A stretch of DNA of 20,648 nucleotides from a virus. A program made the position numbers and the translations under genes. Location of the stretch: IMG/VR virus record IMGVR_UViG_3300028666_000120, positions 1 to 20,648 of that record; one strand, given 5' to 3'. How positions within the stretch are numbered: position 1 is the first letter of the stretch; every line of letters begins with the position of its first letter. Below are positions 18,875-20,648 of this stretch, piece by piece. The notes under the pieces were generated by a model. That model was not told the DNA's origin. It searched no databases and saw nothing but the letters and a program-made list of their open reading frames with translations.

Positions 18875-19357
18875 TCACTCTCCTCCCGTTTCGGGAATTA
18901 GGGTCTTGTACAAAAAGAACCCGTTCTTGTTTTTCTTCCAGATATAGAGCTTGCCCGGCCCGTAGGCTTTCCACATGCGGACCGTCGTCGCCCATCGCTC
19001 CATTTCCTTGCCTTTGAATTCGACGTAAAAGATCTCGCCCGTCTTCAGATCCCGGCACTCCCAATCCGCGATGTAGAGATAGTTCCCCCGACTGAGCCGC
19101 ATCTGCTTTTCAGTGCGCAGGATCTCGATCTCTTTCGCCCAGACCCGTGGCTGAAGCATCTCGTCGCAGAACTCGGACTCTTCTCCGGAGCGGTGATGAT
19201 GATTCATCCGGCAAAGCGTACGCTTGAAGATCCCGCCGAAACGATCCGCTTCCCCTTTGCGAGATTCTTTCTTGAGTTTCCGCTCCATACGTTTTTGCTT
19301 CTTCTGCTCCTCCATGAGCTGCTGACGAGCTGGGGGGATCTTGGGGAAGAGGGTCAC
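18875..19357 (-). CDS. PD-(D/E)XK-type nuclease (DUF1064-like)
   Basis: The 160-residue product has a Lys/Arg-rich leader (residues 1-35) and then a small nuclease fold. The pattern is SGEESEFCDEML (Glu), YLYIADWECRDLKTGEIFYV (Asp) and EFKGKEMERWATTVRMWKAY, with the acidic-x-Lys signature EFKGK typical of PD-(D/E)XK enzymes and the DUF1064 phage family. It could be a Holliday-junction resolvase-like or recombination nuclease. Start GTG 19357 is chosen from GGGAG at 8 nt and a GTGA overlap with a 15-codon ORF. Exact specificity is unknown. Confidence 0.68.
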   Translation of the reverse strand: MTLFPKIPPARQQLMEEQKKQKRMERKLKKESRKGEADRFGGIFKRTLCRMNHHHRSGEESEFCDEMLQPRVWAKEIEILRTEKQMRLSRGNYLYIADWECRDLKTGEIFYVEFKGKEMERWATTVRMWKAYGPGKLYIWKKNKNGFFLYKTLIPETGGE

Positions 19358-19401
19358 GGCATAATCTCCCTCTTTCCCGGTGTGGCTGGGCTAGGCATCA
19401 T
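19354..19401 (-). CDS. Possible 15-codon coupling ORF
   Basis: MMPSPATPGKREIMP is read from ATG 19401, which overlaps the upstream stop (ATGA); its own TGA overlaps the GTG of the nuclease gene (GTGA). It might act as a coupling leader rather than make a stable product. It is short enough to be chance. Confidence 0.3.
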   Translation of the reverse strand: MMPSPATPGKREIMP

Positions 19402-19640
19402 GGCGAATTCTCCGCAAACATCGGGAGCTGATTACTGTTCTGAAAGACTTCGATCATATCGACCGCTTTCTTCAGTCCCCGGAGAAATCCGCGAAGCTCT
19501 TGAAGCTCATCGTTCTGCTCCGGCGTCGGGGTTTGGTGTTGCTTCAATTCCAGTTTCAGCACCGCCCGATGAGTCCTTCGGTATTGGTAGGTCACCCGTT
19601 CTTTCAGCTGAGTGATGCTGTCGATTCGATGTCGGCTCAT
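19398..19640 (-). CDS. Helical hypothetical protein (80 aa)
   Basis: The product starts MSRHRIDSITQLKERVTYQY and is nearly all helix and charged (LKLELKQHQTPTPEQNDEL, GLKKAVDMIEVFQ). No domain is recognised; the helix-turn (PTPEQNDELQELRG) may dimerise. ATG 19640 has GAGGGG 8 nt upstream. Its first 134 nt overlap the 3' end of the previous gene in another frame, so either that gene is shorter or the overlap is real. Its stop is ATGA-coupled downstream. Confidence 0.58.
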   Translation of the reverse strand: MSRHRIDSITQLKERVTYQYRRTHRAVLKLELKQHQTPTPEQNDELQELRGFLRGLKKAVDMIEVFQNSNQLPMFAENSP

Positions 19641-19830
19641 TTCTTTTTCCCCTCGATTTCACTTCTTTCCAGATCTCTCGGTATTTCTCTCTGCCCTGCA
19701 CCGAGAGTGTCTGCATCAGCGCCACAACCTCTTGATCCCGCCCTTGCTCCAGCGCCGCCCTCACAAACTCTTCCATCGTCATCCATCCGCTTTTCTTCGG
19801 AGTTCGCTCTTTTTTTTCGTCCGAACTCAT
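19507..19830 (-). CDS. Hypothetical protein (107 aa), large 3' overlap
   Basis: The product starts MSSDEKKERTPKKSGWMTME and is well formed to about residue 65 (FVRAALEQGRDQEVVALMQT, YREIWKEVKSRGKR), with a charged helical composition. The rest (ERTGDLPIPKDSSGGAETG and on) is low-complexity and overlaps the next gene by 134 nt. It starts at an ATGA overlap with the HNH gene. No family is recognised. Confidence 0.55.
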   Translation of the reverse strand: MSSDEKKERTPKKSGWMTMEEFVRAALEQGRDQEVVALMQTLSVQGREKYREIWKEVKSRGKRNEPTSNRQHHSAERTGDLPIPKDSSGGAETGIEATPNPDAGAER

Positions 19831-20219
19831 GGGGAATCAGTCGGTCTCCAATCGGTCTGATCCCATGCCCCTTTGCCAAGATTGCAGTCCTCGCAAAGAA
19901 CCTGGAGATTTCCGAGTTCGAGGGCCATCTCAGGAAATTTGGAGCGCGGTTTGATGTGATCCACATGAAGTTTTTCTCCTGCTCCGCATGCCTGACATTT
20001 TCCACCCTGTTTCTTCAACGCCTGATAACGAAGTCTTCTCCAGTCTTCGGTTTGATAAAAATCGGATCTTCTATAAAGCCCCGCGCAGCTGCCCCTGCAA
20101 AATCCCTCGATGAAATGCTTTTTTTTTGTTTCCGCAGGACAGTTTTTCCACATTCCGCAGTGTTTACATTTAAATCTGAAATACTTTTTATTCTTTGTTG
20201 AAATCCAATTCGGATTCAT
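19827..20219 (-). CDS. HNH endonuclease
   Basis: The 130-residue product starts MNPNWISTKNKKYFRFKCKH. A zinc-like Cys set (CKHCGMWKNC, CRGSC) precedes the HNH core: YQTEDWRRLRYQALKKQGGK, CQACGAGEKLHVDHIKPRSK, NLQVLCEDCNLGKGAWD. His in VDHI, Asn in LGNLQ and the Cys pairs are those of the HNH family. A longer frame to GTG 20336 adds a basic 39-residue leader, but only ATG 20219 has a ribosome site (AAGGAAAAGAAG). The sequence around 20101-20220 is AT-rich (25 of 60 and 15 of 60 GC in two lines), suggesting transfer. It may be a free-standing homing nuclease or a packaging HNH. Confidence 0.78.
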   Translation of the reverse strand: MNPNWISTKNKKYFRFKCKHCGMWKNCPAETKKKHFIEGFCRGSCAGLYRRSDFYQTEDWRRLRYQALKKQGGKCQACGAGEKLHVDHIKPRSKFPEMALELGNLQVLCEDCNLGKGAWDQTDWRPTDSP

Positions 20220-20583
20220 CTTCTTTTCCTTGGGTTCAGATCTTTGCGAAGACACACGTTTCCTACTGGGGTCCGAAACGGTGCCTTCGCGTCGATTCCC
20301 TTCTTTTCCTTTGGGACGAGTCTTCGCTTTAGACACAGGGTTTCAGGTGAAAGACCAAAACCCATCAGAAGCAGACTTGGCGGGATCTTCACTCCCGACT
20401 CGCTGGCGCTCCGCTTCTCAGCGTCTCCGCTGGTTTCCTACGCCTGGGGCTATTGCGCTCACGTCCGTCGCCCCTACTGTCACGATTCAAGCCCCGTTGG
20501 TTTCTCTCCTGGCTTGAGCCGGATCTTTATGCTCGTCGATTCACCCCACTACCCCGGCCGCCCCAAAATCCTCGGCCCGTTGC
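20220..20583. other. Region without a confident gene; several hairpins
   Basis: If the HNH gene starts at 20219, nothing codes convincingly here. GC-rich inverted repeats occur: TCAAGCC/GGCTTGA (20487-20517, 7-bp stem), GGGGC/GCCCC (20446-20474) and a CAGCG-GAGA-CGCTG type stem on the minus strand near 20420. A GTG-start extension of the HNH gene would cover 20220-20336. I see no clear promoter. Confidence 0.45.
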
Positions 20584-20648
20584 TTATTTCTTCAGTAGAA
20601 ATCTTTCGAACTCACCGTAGAGCCTCCCCGAACACTCCGGCTCCAGAG
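20584..20648 (-). CDS. C-terminal tip of an unknown gene, partial
   Basis: The last 20 codons of a minus-strand frame enter from the right edge: LEPECSGRLYGEFERFLLKK and stop at 20584-20586. The composition is protein-like (GRLYGEFERFLLKK), unlike the other two frames, but 20 residues are too few to assign a family. Confidence 0.4.
   Translation of the reverse strand, partial: LEPECSGRLYGEFERFLLKK

Noticed and set aside
1-20648. tRNA genes, CRISPR arrays, integrase, att sites
   Set aside because: None could be recognised on either strand by reading; no tandem spacer-repeat pattern or recombinase motif is present.

Overview
The window is a stretch of a tailed bacteriophage or prophage genome. 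It carries a compact DNA-packaging and head-morphogenesis block (TerS, TerL, portal, Mu gpF-like protein, DUF2213 protease/scaffold, cement protein, DUF2184-type major capsid protein, DUF4054 connector, tail-completion proteins). Upstream of it lies a train of very small, tightly overlapped accessory genes. All genes but one are on the minus strand, so transcription runs from high to low coordinates. Strong GGAGG-type ribosome sites, GTG and TTG starts and ATGA stop/start overlaps are bacterial-virus features. I cannot name the host. No integrase, lysis cassette, replication gene, tRNA or CRISPR array is visible.

Layout in transcription order. (1) 20648-15804: the 3' tip of an unknown gene, a non-coding gap, an HNH endonuclease, then about 16 small genes, almost all joined by 1-14 base stop/start overlaps. 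They include a PD-(D/E)XK-type nuclease, several tiny Cys-rich (probable zinc-binding) proteins, two small membrane proteins and a Cro/CI-like HTH protein. (2) 15803-15508: no confident gene, but two operator-like palindromes about two helical turns apart. (3) 15507-14024: a 52-residue protein, an AT-rich 313-residue moron-like gene with its own sigma70-type promoter and leader palindrome, a G-quadruplex-capable tract and a small hypothetical gene. (4) 13946-12018: a ParB-like protein, a one-helix membrane protein, a small hypothetical and the terminase small subunit. (5) 12025-9908: a beta-class DNA methyltransferase whose frame runs through two HNH endonuclease genes, one on the opposite strand and one in another frame of the same strand. 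(6) 9921-1: terminase large subunit, portal, a Fis-type HTH protein overlapping a SEC-C protein, small proteins, Mu gpF-like protein, small head protein, DUF2213 protease/scaffold with an internal start, FN3-containing cement protein, major capsid protein with its own terminator, DUF4054 connector, HK97-gp10-like protein and a truncated structural gene.

TerS and TerL would package DNA through the portal into a shell built by the capsid, scaffold/protease and cement proteins, with connector and completion proteins closing the head. The methyltransferase between terS and terL could protect phage DNA. The most striking feature is the doubly invaded yet open methyltransferase frame. Next are a 27-bp near-identical palindromic site found upstream of both terS and the cement gene, the operator pair near 15.78 kb, and the moron with its private promoter. 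Functions are inferred from recognised sequence patterns only; no database search was possible.
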